Shown: positions 26,347-34,835 of the stretch, in pieces
How positions within the stretch are numbered: the stretch's first letter is position 1
How the letters are laid out: the number at the start of each line of letters is the position of its first letter
DNA from: Desulfovibrio sp.
Lineage (GTDB): Bacteria; Desulfobacterota; Desulfovibrionia; Desulfovibrionales; Desulfovibrionaceae
Length of the DNA: 64,000 nt
NCBI GenBank assembly: GCA_017454855.1
Contig: JAFTCE010000174.1
Span: 1 to 64,000 of the forward strand
Direction: 5' to 3'
Made by a program: the position numbers and the translations under genes
The notes under the pieces: model-generated
Told to the model about the DNA's origin: nothing
What the model saw: the letters and a program-made list of their open reading frames with translations, nothing else
The model's database searches: none

Positions 26347-27162
26347 TTATGTGGAACTGGACAGTATGGAGGCATTGCCCAGGGAAGCGAGTATCTGCTG
26401 CAGATAATCGCTGTTACTCGAAGCATTCCCAGAGGTCGAGGCGGTATGCTTCTGGGCGTTGTCAAAAATATCGGCCTGCTCCTCAAAGAGGATGCCCAGG
26501 TTTTCCAGAGACTTGTAGTCATAGGAGTATTGCGCTTCCAAGTTCTGCATCCGCGCAATATAGTCGTCCATCTTGACCAGCGCTGCCTGGGCGTCGGCCT
26601 GGGAGGTGAGGGACGTACCGTTGGTCACGAAGAGTTCCGCACCGAGATTGTTCATGTTCATGGAATTGGTTCCGAGAACCCCTGTGGACAGCGAGGTGTC
26701 GAGTAAATTCATGTAGGACTGTGTTCGCGGGCTGTTGCCTGCCTGGAGCTGGACACTTGCATTTTGCCCATCCATGAGCGTCATGCCGTTGAAGCTGGTA
26801 TTTTGGGCCAGGCGGACAATCTCGGCAATATGTTCGTTAATGCTGGTAGAGGCCCCCTCAAGATGCTCGCTGGTCAAGCTGTCTGTCTTCGCGCAGTCCG
26901 TGAGAATCTCCTGAATGGCCTGGAGCTGGCTCTTGATGGACGTGGCGCCCGTCTGGGCCACGTTGACCATGGCCTTGGCGTCATTCATGTTTTGTGAGGC
27001 CATGCGGGCCACGGCGGCGTCGGCCTTCATGCGGCTTTCAAAGGCGCGGCGCGTGGAGTCGGGCATGGATCGGTCTTCGCGCTGTCCAAGCTGCGCTGCG
27101 GCAACGGCCTTGTTGGTCAGCTTGGAATTGATAAGCCCCATAAGCAGGGATTCCATGTCCAT
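26347..27162 (-). CDS. Atypical flagellin-like protein (second of pair)
   Basis: The 271-residue protein shows the flagellin D1 pattern: a long helix with VNVAQTGATSIKSQLQAIQEIL, then SINEHIAEIVRLAQNTSFNGMTLMDG, matching the flagellin turn where helix meets the beta hairpin, and a C-terminal helix (LENLGILFEEQADIFDNAQ). It lacks the usual flagellin N-terminus that begins with Ile-Asn-Thr-Asn and has a short variable region. It may be a minor filament, cap-junction or hook-associated component. The start at 27162 follows GGGAGG. It is 11 bases downstream of the other flagellin-like gene. Confidence 0.75.
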   Translation of the reverse strand: MDMESLLMGLINSKLTNKAVAAAQLGQREDRSMPDSTRRAFESRMKADAAVARMASQNMNDAKAMVNVAQTGATSIKSQLQAIQEILTDCAKTDSLTSEHLEGASTSINEHIAEIVRLAQNTSFNGMTLMDGQNASVQLQAGNSPRTQSYMNLLDTSLSTGVLGTNSMNMNNLGAELFVTNGTSLTSQADAQAALVKMDDYIARMQNLEAQYSYDYKSLENLGILFEEQADIFDNAQKHTASTSGNASSNSDYLQQILASLGNASILSSST

Positions 27163-27173
27163 GACTGCCTCCC

Positions 27174-27881
27174 TTACAAAATGGCATTGAGAATGGGCGC
27201 TGAGGAACTGGCAGCCGTGGTCACGGACTGACTGTCAGAAGCCGTATGGCATGTGCCGCTGAGGTCGTTGAGCATGTCGTAGCGGTTGGACAGAATGCGA
27301 TAGTGCGAACCCTGTACGCCTATGGCGGCGGTCAATTCGTTCAAGGCATCCTCGCACAGCGACCGCGCTGAGGTTTGGGTCAGGCCCGAGGTCAGTGCAT
27401 TGTACAAGGCCGAAAACTTGCTGCCGCTGCGGTTGATGTCGGCCTGGCCCACGGTCATGGCGTCCGATGCGCCTAGGCCGAGCTGCACCGTGCGCCCGGC
27501 ATTGCCAAGAACCTGGACGCCCTGCACTTCCGTCTGCAACAGGGCGTCTATGTCCTGCTTCACGGTGGCGGCCAGAGATTGGGCCATGGCGTCATCCGTG
27601 GCACCGGCACACATGTCGTCGATTTTCTTCACCTGATCTATAAGTTCGGTGATGGCGTTCTGGGCACCCTCGACCAGAGTGCGTGCAGAAGCTATGTTGG
27701 CCGCAGAAACACCATAGCCCAGCGCCGTGGCGTCCAGACCTGTGCCCAAGGCTCTGGATGCGGCATTGATGCTGCGTCCGCTTTCCGGCACGGCCTGACC
27801 ATTCATGATCCGGTTCAGCGCCAGTTCCGCAGCAAAATTCTTGCCGTTCGCCGTGGATTCTGCGGAAGAAAGGATAGACAT
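27174..27881 (-). CDS. Atypical flagellin-like protein (first of pair)
   Basis: The 235-residue protein begins MSILSSAESTANGKNFAAEL and has long helices rich in Ala, Ser and Asn, with RSINAASRALGTGLDATALG resembling the flagellin RINSASDDAAG segment. It is Gly/Ala-rich, has two internal cysteines (unusual for flagellins) and no signal peptide, consistent with type III export. Its match to flagellin is weaker than that of its partner. AAGGAG precedes the ATG, and a sigma-28-like promoter lies about 120 bases upstream. It heads the unit of two flagellin-like genes and at least one unknown gene. Confidence 0.65.
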   Translation of the reverse strand: MSILSSAESTANGKNFAAELALNRIMNGQAVPESGRSINAASRALGTGLDATALGYGVSAANIASARTLVEGAQNAITELIDQVKKIDDMCAGATDDAMAQSLAATVKQDIDALLQTEVQGVQVLGNAGRTVQLGLGASDAMTVGQADINRSGSKFSALYNALTSGLTQTSARSLCEDALNELTAAIGVQGSHYRILSNRYDMLNDLSGTCHTASDSQSVTTAASSSAPILNAIL

Positions 27882-27999
27882 ACGGCGACGCTCCTTATTG
27901 CCGATACGTTATGCCCCACATGGAATGTACAGACAGGTACAGCTTCACGGGGTGCGAAACACGCTCTGTCCTAGCTTTGCTGCCATGCCTCGTTCATCC

Positions 28000-28026
28000 C
28001 TATCGGACGGTAGCCACAAAGCATTA
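28000..28026 (-). promoter_or_regulatory. Sigma-28 (FliA)-type promoter
   Basis: Read on the minus strand, TAATGCTT is followed after 11 bases by TCCGATAG. The consensus is TAAAGTTT-N11-GCCGATAA, so 12 of 16 positions agree with the exact spacing. The -10 element lies about 119 bases before the ATG of the first flagellin-like gene. This ties the pair to late flagellar expression. Confidence 0.6.
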
Positions 28027-28153
28027 GGGCAGAAGCCAAATCTCCTGACTTCGCAGGCAGAGGCTTCCTCTGGCTTGTAACAAGACAAATACTGGGCAAA
28101 AATCTTGTCTTTTTTTTACGGCTGGACTACGCTGAGGAAAAAGGACATCTGTC

Positions 28154-28471
28154 ATGGATGATGCGGAACTCATTGCTGCTTTTCATCTTATGTGGGACAA
28201 CTTTCCGGGCCTGGCCCGCCTCGTAAACATGAGACATGTTGTCCTTGCCGCCAACCCCTTGGCCCAGGAGAAAGGCTTTGCCCCCGGCACCATCTGTGCC
28301 AAGGTTGGCTCCAAAGAGATACATCGTGGCTGCAAGCTGGCCACAGCCTTCAAAACCGGGCAGACCGTGACGGACGATGTCCTCGGCGACAGGATCCGCG
28401 GCTGGCAGCCCATTGCGGGACGGTCAGATGTCCTGGTGCATTTTGCCCTCATGCTGCCGGACAAAAGTTAG
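28154..28471 (+). CDS. Small PAS-like protein
   Basis: The 105-residue cytoplasmic protein resembles small stand-alone PAS-fold proteins with the pattern W-x-x-F-P-G-x-A-R-L-(I/V)-N, then a strand ending LAANPLAQEKGF, and PGTICAKVG with HRGCKLATAFKTGQ. Two cysteines (in TICAKVG and HRGCK) could bind a metal or sense redox state. It lies ten bases upstream of an HD-domain gene and is probably co-transcribed with it. The PAS assignment is by pattern and is moderate. Confidence 0.65.
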   Translation: MDDAELIAAFHLMWDNFPGLARLVNMRHVVLAANPLAQEKGFAPGTICAKVGSKEIHRGCKLATAFKTGQTVTDDVLGDRIRGWQPIAGRSDVLVHFALMLPDKS

Positions 28472-28480
28472 GGAGGACTT

Positions 28481-28945
28481 GTGGGACGACTGAAAGCATT
28501 GCGCACCTTTGTGGATAAGGAGCTGTTCACCATCCAGGATTTGGAGAAACGCCAGAGTGCCTGCGCCCATTTGTACGGTGTTTCCCTGGCTGCAACCCTT
28601 CTGGCCGAAAAACGCAAGGTCAATGCGGAATTGGCCTCCATGTCGGCCATGCTGCACGATCTCTATGCCTATACCAAGGGTACGTATGAGGAACATGCCC
28701 CCAAAGGTGCTGTTTTGGCCCGAGGCATTTTGGAGCAATTGCAGCTGAGCAGCCCAGAAGAGACCGACGCTATTTGTCAGGCCATCAGCAGGCATGACGA
28801 CAAAGACGCCGTGCATACCCCTCTGGATGAAGTATTGAAGGATGCCGATGTGCTGCACCATTGCCTGCACGATCTCTCCAAGCCCATCAAGGAGAAGGAA
28901 GCTGCCCGCTACGCTGCCCTGCGCCGCGAGTTGGGCCTGGATTGA
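28481..28945 (+). CDS. HD-domain hydrolase
   Basis: This 154-residue protein starts with GTG after GGGAGG. It carries the metal-binding residues of the HD superfamily: His in ACAHLYGVS, the HD pair in MSAMLHDLYAY, His in EEHAPKGA, His in ISRHDDKD, and the terminal Asp in LKDADVL. Members are phosphohydrolases on nucleotides or nucleotide second messengers. The gene lies between a PAS-like protein and a diguanylate cyclase, so a signalling role is possible, but it is not an HD-GYP protein. Confidence 0.85.
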   Translation: MGRLKALRTFVDKELFTIQDLEKRQSACAHLYGVSLAATLLAEKRKVNAELASMSAMLHDLYAYTKGTYEEHAPKGAVLARGILEQLQLSSPEETDAICQAISRHDDKDAVHTPLDEVLKDADVLHHCLHDLSKPIKEKEAARYAALRRELGLD

Positions 28946-29011
28946 ATCTATGTGTCTTGGCGCTCAGGAGGCCAGAGAAGCTCATTGACGTGAAAACGAC
29001 AGGAAGGCTCT

Positions 29012-30505
29012 ATGCGCATAAGCCGTTTCCAACGTTCCATGACCCTACTTATCCTGGGAGTCCTGATCGCCTCCTTGAGCATCTTTCTCATTTCCCACCA
29101 CTTCATGTCCCAGGGCTTTGATCGTTCCTTCCGCAGAGAACTGGCTATTTTCCGCCATGTGGTCGATGATATCGTCGGTCATGCCAAGACGCGCCTCTTT
29201 CAGGAGGCCAATCTGCTTTCGGATTCCCATGAGCTGGAGCAAGCCTTTCTCTCCGCAGACCACACTATTCTGACCCAATTTGCGCACAAGGCCATGGCCC
29301 AGTGCAAGGCCAATTTCGCCACCATTGTGGACGCCAGGGGCGTGGTTCTGGCCAGAGGCCATTCCGAGAGGCATGGCGACGTCATCCCCATGTCTTCTGT
29401 CATGCGCGACGCGCTTGCAGGAAAAAGTGCGGTGGACATCGTGCGCCCGTCCACGGGCGATATAGGCTTGAGCCTGGCTGCAGCGGCGCCCATTCGCCAG
29501 AATGGGACGCTTGCCGGGGCCTTGCTCTTCGGCGAGCAGCTGGCCAAGCATTCTTTCGTTGACGAGGTGCAGCGGGTCACGGGGCTGGAAATGACGGTCT
29601 TCGACAGGAATGTGCGCATTTCCACGACCATAATGCACAAGGGCGGACGCGCCTTGGGTACCCAGCTTGAAAACACCCACATTCTCGACACGGTTCTGGA
29701 CAAGGGCGGCGTATTCAATGACGAGGCCGTCATCCTGGGCAAGGCATACAAGACCGTCTATTGGCCCATACAGGATTCGGCGAGCCACATTTACGGCATG
29801 TGGTTCATCGGCACGGAAGTAGACGGTGTCAGGCAAACAATCACTGCCATTTCCATGTCCTGCCTGTTGGCAACATTGCTCGTGGCCGCTGTGCTGAGTG
29901 TGCTGGGCGTCATGCTCTCTCGTTCCCTGGTCAATCCGCTGCTCAAGAGAGCCTACATTGACAGACTCACCGGCATTGCCAATCGTGCTGGCTATGTGCG
30001 CAGTCTGCGCGGCATTCTTGAAAACGGCCCCCTCGTGGGCGGTCTCTTCATTATTGACCTGGACAACTTCAAGACACTCAATGACACCCTGGGCCATCCC
30101 GTGGGCGACAAATGCCTCAAGCGCACGGGCGGTCTGCTAAAACGATTTTTCCGCGAGAGCGATCTTGTGGCCCGCCTGGGCGGGGACGAATTCGTCGTCT
30201 ATGCGCCCATGCTAGACTCGGCAGAGGTCATCGAGGAAAAATTGCAAAAACTGCAAGCCATCTTGCGTAAGGAGTATACGGCAGCGGACGGCAGGACGGT
30301 GACGATCACGGCGAGCATGGGCGTGGCCACCTGTCACGACGGCAAAACGGCCTATAAAAAACTCTATGAGGCAGCCGATCGGGCTTTATACACCTCCAAA
30401 AGAACCGGTCGTAACCGCTATACCCATGTCTGCTGCCTGGAGAAAAAGGTCTGCGACCATGTTCCCTTGACAGAGTGTGACGCCCAAAAAGCGCACGAAG
30501 GCTGA
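29012..30505 (+). CDS. Membrane diguanylate cyclase with Cache sensor
   Basis: The 497-residue protein has an N-terminal transmembrane helix (about 9-32), a periplasmic double-Cache-like sensor to about residue 265, a second helix (about 270-300) and a GGDEF domain with an intact RLGGDEF active site and upstream DNFKTLNDTLGH. It should make cyclic di-GMP in response to an extracytoplasmic ligand. No RxxD inhibitory site is obvious just before GGDEF. The C-terminus has four cysteines in a short tail (VCCLEKKVC, then ECDAQK), which is unusual. It lies downstream of the PAS-like and HD genes. Confidence 0.9.
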   Translation: MRISRFQRSMTLLILGVLIASLSIFLISHHFMSQGFDRSFRRELAIFRHVVDDIVGHAKTRLFQEANLLSDSHELEQAFLSADHTILTQFAHKAMAQCKANFATIVDARGVVLARGHSERHGDVIPMSSVMRDALAGKSAVDIVRPSTGDIGLSLAAAAPIRQNGTLAGALLFGEQLAKHSFVDEVQRVTGLEMTVFDRNVRISTTIMHKGGRALGTQLENTHILDTVLDKGGVFNDEAVILGKAYKTVYWPIQDSASHIYGMWFIGTEVDGVRQTITAISMSCLLATLLVAAVLSVLGVMLSRSLVNPLLKRAYIDRLTGIANRAGYVRSLRGILENGPLVGGLFIIDLDNFKTLNDTLGHPVGDKCLKRTGGLLKRFFRESDLVARLGGDEFVVYAPMLDSAEVIEEKLQKLQAILRKEYTAADGRTVTITASMGVATCHDGKTAYKKLYEAADRALYTSKRTGRNRYTHVCCLEKKVCDHVPLTECDAQKAHEG

Positions 30506-30540
30506 CGAGACCTTTCCGACCAAACAAAGGAATTACGGAC

Positions 30541-31596
30541 ATGCCTGCATACCTGGCGGACAAGCACATTTTGGTCACGGGAGCGACCGGCTTTGTGGGC
30601 CGACACCTTTTGCCCTTACTCCTCAAGGCCGGCGCCAAGGTCACCTGCCTGGTGCGCGCCTCTTCGGACACGCGACGTCTGCCCCAGGATGTTGCTGTGA
30701 CCAGGGCCGACATGCTTTCTGGCCAGGGTCTGGCAGAGGCCATGACGGGCAAGGATATTGTCGTCCATCTGGCCGCCATGCTCTTCGGCCTGCGCTGGCA
30801 GGATCCTTTGCGGGTCAATACCGCTCTGGCCCGCAGCCTGGCCCTGGCCTGGACAGATTTGCGCGGCACCGAACGTCTCGGCGCGCACTGCCGCCTGGTA
30901 CTCATGTCCAGCATGGCCGCCACAGGCCCCTGCGCTCGTGCCCGTGGGGCGAGCGACGAGGCCCTGCCCGCGCCCGTGTCAGCCTATGGCTGGTCCAAGC
31001 TCTTTGTGGAGGAAATCCTGGGCCGTGCGCTGGGTGCGCAGTTGGTGGTTCTGCGACCGCCCATAATCTATGGTTCCGGCGACAGGGGGCTGCTGCCCAT
31101 GTTTAGGGGAGTAAAGCATGGCCTGTGTTTCAGCCCAAGTCGGCAATTCCCCGTGAGCGCCATCCACGCGGACGACGTGGCCAGGGCCATCCTCTGCGCC
31201 TGCCAGCCCCAGGCACACGGGGTCTATCATCTCAGCGATGGTCAGACCTATAGCCTGGACGACATCTATCAGGCCATGGGTGTAGCCGTGGATCGCGCCT
31301 TGGGCCGTGAACCCAGACCCAGGCGCGTCTGGCATCTGCCCATGCCCGCACTCCTGCTTTCCGCCGCATGCAGCTCGGCCCTGGGCTGGGCTGCTAACAT
31401 CGTATGCCGCTTACTGGGCAAGGGCCAGGCCCATGCCCCGCAGTGGAGCCTGGACAAATGCCGTGAAGCGCGGCAAGCGGGCTGGATCTGCGACGGCAGC
31501 CGCCTGGAGCGAGAATTGGGCTTCAGGCCACAGATCAGCCTTGCGCAGGGCATGCAGGAAGCCGCAGAAGGCTATGTGCGCGCTGGACTGCTCTGA
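30541..31596 (+). CDS. NAD-dependent epimerase/dehydratase family protein
   Basis: This 351-residue extended short-chain dehydrogenase has the nucleotide-binding motif TGATGFVGRHLL, the region VVHLAAMLFG, a serine in MSSMAATG and the Y-x-x-x-K pair in SAYGWSKLFVEE, then LRPPIIYGSGDRG. Such enzymes act on nucleotide sugars, flavonoids or sterol-like substrates; which one is not evident. The C-terminal half has a partly hydrophobic stretch (LPMPALLLSAACSSALGWAA). It ends base to base with a convergent aldo/keto reductase gene. Confidence 0.85.
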   Translation: MPAYLADKHILVTGATGFVGRHLLPLLLKAGAKVTCLVRASSDTRRLPQDVAVTRADMLSGQGLAEAMTGKDIVVHLAAMLFGLRWQDPLRVNTALARSLALAWTDLRGTERLGAHCRLVLMSSMAATGPCARARGASDEALPAPVSAYGWSKLFVEEILGRALGAQLVVLRPPIIYGSGDRGLLPMFRGVKHGLCFSPSRQFPVSAIHADDVARAILCACQPQAHGVYHLSDGQTYSLDDIYQAMGVAVDRALGREPRPRRVWHLPMPALLLSAACSSALGWAANIVCRLLGKGQAHAPQWSLDKCREARQAGWICDGSRLERELGFRPQISLAQGMQEAAEGYVRAGLL

Positions 31597-32718
31597 TCAG
31601 CCAATGGATCCCAGGGCCGCCGCAGCCTTTGCCAGCTCCTCGCGGATGGCAATGTGCTGTGGGCAGACTTCTTCACATGCCCCGCACTGCACACATTCCG
31701 AGGCGCGTTTTCTGGCATGTCTGTCAACCAGCCATTCTTCCTGATGCTTGGCGGCCTTGGCGTCGCCGTAGAGGTTCAGGATGTTCAGGGCGGCAAACGA
31801 TCCGGATATGCCGATTTCCTGCGGACAGACCTTGGCGCAGTAGTCACAGGACGTACAGGGGATGACGGGCAGTCCTTCCAGAACCTGCCTGGCCTGGTCA
31901 ACCGTGGCGCGCTCCTGCGCGCTGAGCGCTTGGAAATGCTCCATGTAGGCGACATTGTCTTCCATCTGCGCCAGGTTGCTCATGCCGGAGAGGACGGTGA
32001 ACACGCCTTCCAGGCTGGCTGCGAAGCGTATGGCCCAGGAGGGTAGGGACGCGGACGCATTGGCCTGGCGCAAGACCTCTGCCACGGATGCCGGAGGATT
32101 GGCCAGCAGTCCGCCCTTGACAGGTTCCATAATGATGATGGGTTTGCCGTGGGCGCGGGCCACTTCGTAGCAGCGGCGGGATTGAATGGCCGGACTTTCC
32201 CAATCCGCGTAGTTGATCTGTAGCTGGACAAACTCCGCCTCGGGATGCTGATCGAGAATGGCGTTGAGTTCTTCAGCCGTGGAGTGGAAGGAAAAGCCGA
32301 TATGCTTGATGCGTCCTTCCTCTTTTTTCTGGCGTACGAAGTTCCAGAGGTCAAAGCGCTCGAAGAATGCCGTTCGCATTTCACCAAGATTGTGCAGCAG
32401 GTAAAAGTCGAAATACCCGGCGCCGGTCTGCCGCAGAGATGTCTCGAACTGCGCTATGGCGTCGTCACGGCTTTGACAATTGATCCAGGCGGCATTCTTG
32501 GTGGCCAGCTGGAAGGCTGCGCGTGGATGGCGCTCCACCAGGGCCTGCCTGATGGCGTCTTCGCTGCCAGGATAGGCCCAGGCCGTGTCAAAATAGGTGA
32601 AGCCCTTGGACAGAAAGATATCCACCATGCGCTTGACCTGTTCCACATCAATGGAATCACCCTGTCTGGGCAGGCGCATGAGACCGAAACCGAGTTTCTT
32701 GATCTCGGGCAGGGACAT
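31597..32718 (-). CDS. Aldo/keto reductase with C-terminal ferredoxin domain
   Basis: The 373-residue protein has an aldo/keto reductase barrel (GFGLMRLPRQG, YFDTAWAYPGSE, FDFYLLHNLGEM) and a C-terminal domain with two cysteine sets, CTSCDYCAKVCPQ and CVQCGACEEVCPQ, each fit to hold a 4Fe-4S cluster. Such fused enzymes are common in anaerobes and probably pass electrons between ferredoxin and an NADPH-type site. The substrate is unknown. The stop codon directly adjoins the end of the epimerase gene on the other strand. Confidence 0.93.
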   Translation of the reverse strand: MSLPEIKKLGFGLMRLPRQGDSIDVEQVKRMVDIFLSKGFTYFDTAWAYPGSEDAIRQALVERHPRAAFQLATKNAAWINCQSRDDAIAQFETSLRQTGAGYFDFYLLHNLGEMRTAFFERFDLWNFVRQKKEEGRIKHIGFSFHSTAEELNAILDQHPEAEFVQLQINYADWESPAIQSRRCYEVARAHGKPIIIMEPVKGGLLANPPASVAEVLRQANASASLPSWAIRFAASLEGVFTVLSGMSNLAQMEDNVAYMEHFQALSAQERATVDQARQVLEGLPVIPCTSCDYCAKVCPQEIGISGSFAALNILNLYGDAKAAKHQEEWLVDRHARKRASECVQCGACEEVCPQHIAIREELAKAAAALGSIG

Positions 32719-32849
32719 GATGCTCCTCCTATGTCATTTATTTGCTTCCTGTGTTACCTTGGGGGACATGTGCCTTGCTTCTCGTGGATGGAAGTCATCC
32801 GCGAAATCATTTTTTATCGAAAAGCATCAAAACCTACAAGGGTATCGCA

Positions 32850-34331
32850 CTACGTTCGGGACGCGCTGTCGTCAAAAATGATGAAACGGTTTTTGCCGGC
32901 GGCTTTGGCCTGGTAGAGGGCCTTGTCGGCGCAGTGATAGAGTTCGTCGTAGGTGTTTCCGTGCTGCGGGAAGAGGGCGATGCCCATGCTGATGGAGATG
33001 TGGATGTCGGTCGCATTGGGGAATTCGCGCAGCCGATGTATTTCCTGAATGTCGTTCTCCATCTGTTGCGCCTTGACGCGCACGTTCTCAATCTCATGCA
33101 GTCCAGGGGAATAGATCATGAATTCGTCGCCGCCAATGCGCGATACCACATCGCTCTTGCGGAAGGAGCTTTGCAGGATGCCGCCTATGCGACGCAGGAG
33201 GATGTCGCCAAAGGGATGGCCCAGCGTGTCATTGATTTTTTTGAAACCGTCAACGTCAATGATGAAGAAGGTTCCGGGGCTACTGTCAGCCTGGAGCATT
33301 CCATGCACCCTGTCAACGGCGGAACGGTTCTCAATGCCGGTCAGGACGTCAATACGGGCCATGTTCGTAAGCACTTCTTTCTCTGAGCGGTTGATTTTGT
33401 GGATGACGAAAAACATCACGCCGAAGATGCAGAAGAAGAGCAGGATGTTGTTCAGGATAATGAAGGAGAATGTCTTCACGACGTCGCGGCCAGCCTGATT
33501 GATGATGAGTTTCCAGCCAAATTGGTTCAGTTCCACGCGACACTGCCAGCTATTGTTTTCCGTGCGCAGAAAACTGATTGCTTGCGCAGAGGCAGCGCTT
33601 TCCTTGAGGTTGAGGTAGCGTTTGTCGATGGAAACCTGTCGGCTGCCGATGTGCGAAGTCTCCGTATCGTCTACCATGAGGATCTCGACCCCATAGTGGA
33701 TTTCAAGGTCATGCAAAAGTAATTGCAGGCGCTTCATGCTGATGCCGACGCCGCAGACGCCGAGCAGCGTGGCGTCGTCGTCAAGAATGCGGTTGTTGAA
33801 AAAAATCGTCCAGACATCACTGACAACCGGGTTCGTGTCAATCTGGATGTTGCGGTTCATCCCTGTCTTGATGAAGGCCGGGTACCATGTGTCGTGTTCG
33901 TGGGCTGGATTTTCGGCCTTGTCCGGGGCGATCACCTTGTGCAGGCCCAAGTGAGAGAAATAGCGGTGCGTCGCGTCGGAAACGATATAGGCCGTGTCGA
34001 TGGCAGTGGTTCGGACGAGTCCGTCCAGGAAACGCGACAGCGTCGGCATACCTGGCTCCAGATCAGACTTCTTGGCATCTTCGCGCAAGGCATCCTTGAC
34101 GAAAAAATCTTCAGCCATGGTCTTTGCAGCGGAGGTGTGCGTGGAGAGAAAGTCACGGATATGAGCATGGATGTTGGTGGCAATAAGGCGAGCCGCGTTT
34201 TCGTCGTGGGCCTCGATGACCTTGGAGAGCGAATGGATGGAAATCGACGTCGTCGCCAAAAAGCAGAGGAAGATGGTCACGAGGGAGAGGATAACAATTT
34301 TCTTATGTGAAAGCGCTTTCTGTATGTCCAT
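32850..34331 (-). CDS. Membrane diguanylate cyclase with Cache sensor
   Basis: The 493-residue protein has a transmembrane helix at about 14-34, a periplasmic double-Cache sensor (TWYPAFIKTG, WTIFFNNRI, LGVCGVGISMKRL are typical of dCache domains), a second helix at about 300-325 and a GGDEF domain with intact RIGGDEF and DGFKKINDTLGH. It should synthesise cyclic di-GMP in response to a small molecule such as an amino or organic acid. The start at 34331 (MDIQKALSHKK) follows AAGGA. It is a second, distinct cyclase within 5 kb of the first. Confidence 0.92.
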   Translation of the reverse strand: MDIQKALSHKKIVILSLVTIFLCFLATTSISIHSLSKVIEAHDENAARLIATNIHAHIRDFLSTHTSAAKTMAEDFFVKDALREDAKKSDLEPGMPTLSRFLDGLVRTTAIDTAYIVSDATHRYFSHLGLHKVIAPDKAENPAHEHDTWYPAFIKTGMNRNIQIDTNPVVSDVWTIFFNNRILDDDATLLGVCGVGISMKRLQLLLHDLEIHYGVEILMVDDTETSHIGSRQVSIDKRYLNLKESAASAQAISFLRTENNSWQCRVELNQFGWKLIINQAGRDVVKTFSFIILNNILLFFCIFGVMFFVIHKINRSEKEVLTNMARIDVLTGIENRSAVDRVHGMLQADSSPGTFFIIDVDGFKKINDTLGHPFGDILLRRIGGILQSSFRKSDVVSRIGGDEFMIYSPGLHEIENVRVKAQQMENDIQEIHRLREFPNATDIHISISMGIALFPQHGNTYDELYHCADKALYQAKAAGKNRFIIFDDSASRT

Positions 34332-34835
34332 TGCCTGTGAATCCTTGAAGGAAAAATTTTTGCCCTGCGCCGCTATGTGTGCCGCAGGCCTGTGCTGTTG
34401 AGCGAAATCAGAACTTCCGTCATGTAAGGACGGGATTTTACGTGCGTTAGGTACAGTGTAAATTTCAAGTTTACCTCGATATGCGCACATAGGCAAGGGC
34501 TTTGAAGCGGAATTTCCCTCAATTTCCGCCTATGTTCCCCCATACGACTTTGGCGCCAGAAAAAGCTGCAACGTACAACATCTCGCACAGCCCGCGAGAC
34601 ACACCGTGCAGGCCTTGGCTGGCAAAAATATCGCACTCTCCTGGGCGCGCAGACCTTGACAATTCCGGTCTTTAAGGTTAAGCAACTACAGCAAGGCGAT
34701 GGTTGCCAGAGGCCACCACGCCACATCCTGATGCGGAACGCCGTCCCGGGGTGGCCTGAATGGGCCCCCCTTTTTTTATCCTTGGCGTTGGCCGCGCAAC
34801 ACCGGCAGCCCCGGCCAAGGATATGTGCCTTTAGC
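34332..34835. other. Leader region upstream of the rimP operon
   Basis: No gene is supported in these 504 bases. The left part should carry the diguanylate cyclase promoter. On the plus strand TTGACA at 34656-34661 may be a -35 element, although the -10 (TAAGCA at 34679) is weak. A strong terminator-like hairpin follows at 34748-34777, listed separately. No tRNA is present, unlike the metY leader of E. coli. Confidence 0.5.
34748..34777 (+). terminator. Intrinsic terminator or attenuator in the rimP-nusA-infB leader
   Basis: GGGG-T-GGCC at 34748-34756 pairs with GGCCCCCC at 34763-34770, giving eight GC pairs with one bulged T and a six-base loop, followed at once by seven T. It ends 59 bases before the rimP start. 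No plus-strand gene ends nearby (the closest is at 31596), so it most likely attenuates the operon's own leader transcript. Confidence 0.75.

Noticed and set aside
28080..28117. ACAAGA/TCTTGT repeat followed by eight T before the PAS-like gene
   Set aside because: The stem is six mostly AT pairs with a 17-base loop and there is no plus-strand gene upstream to terminate; too weak to call.
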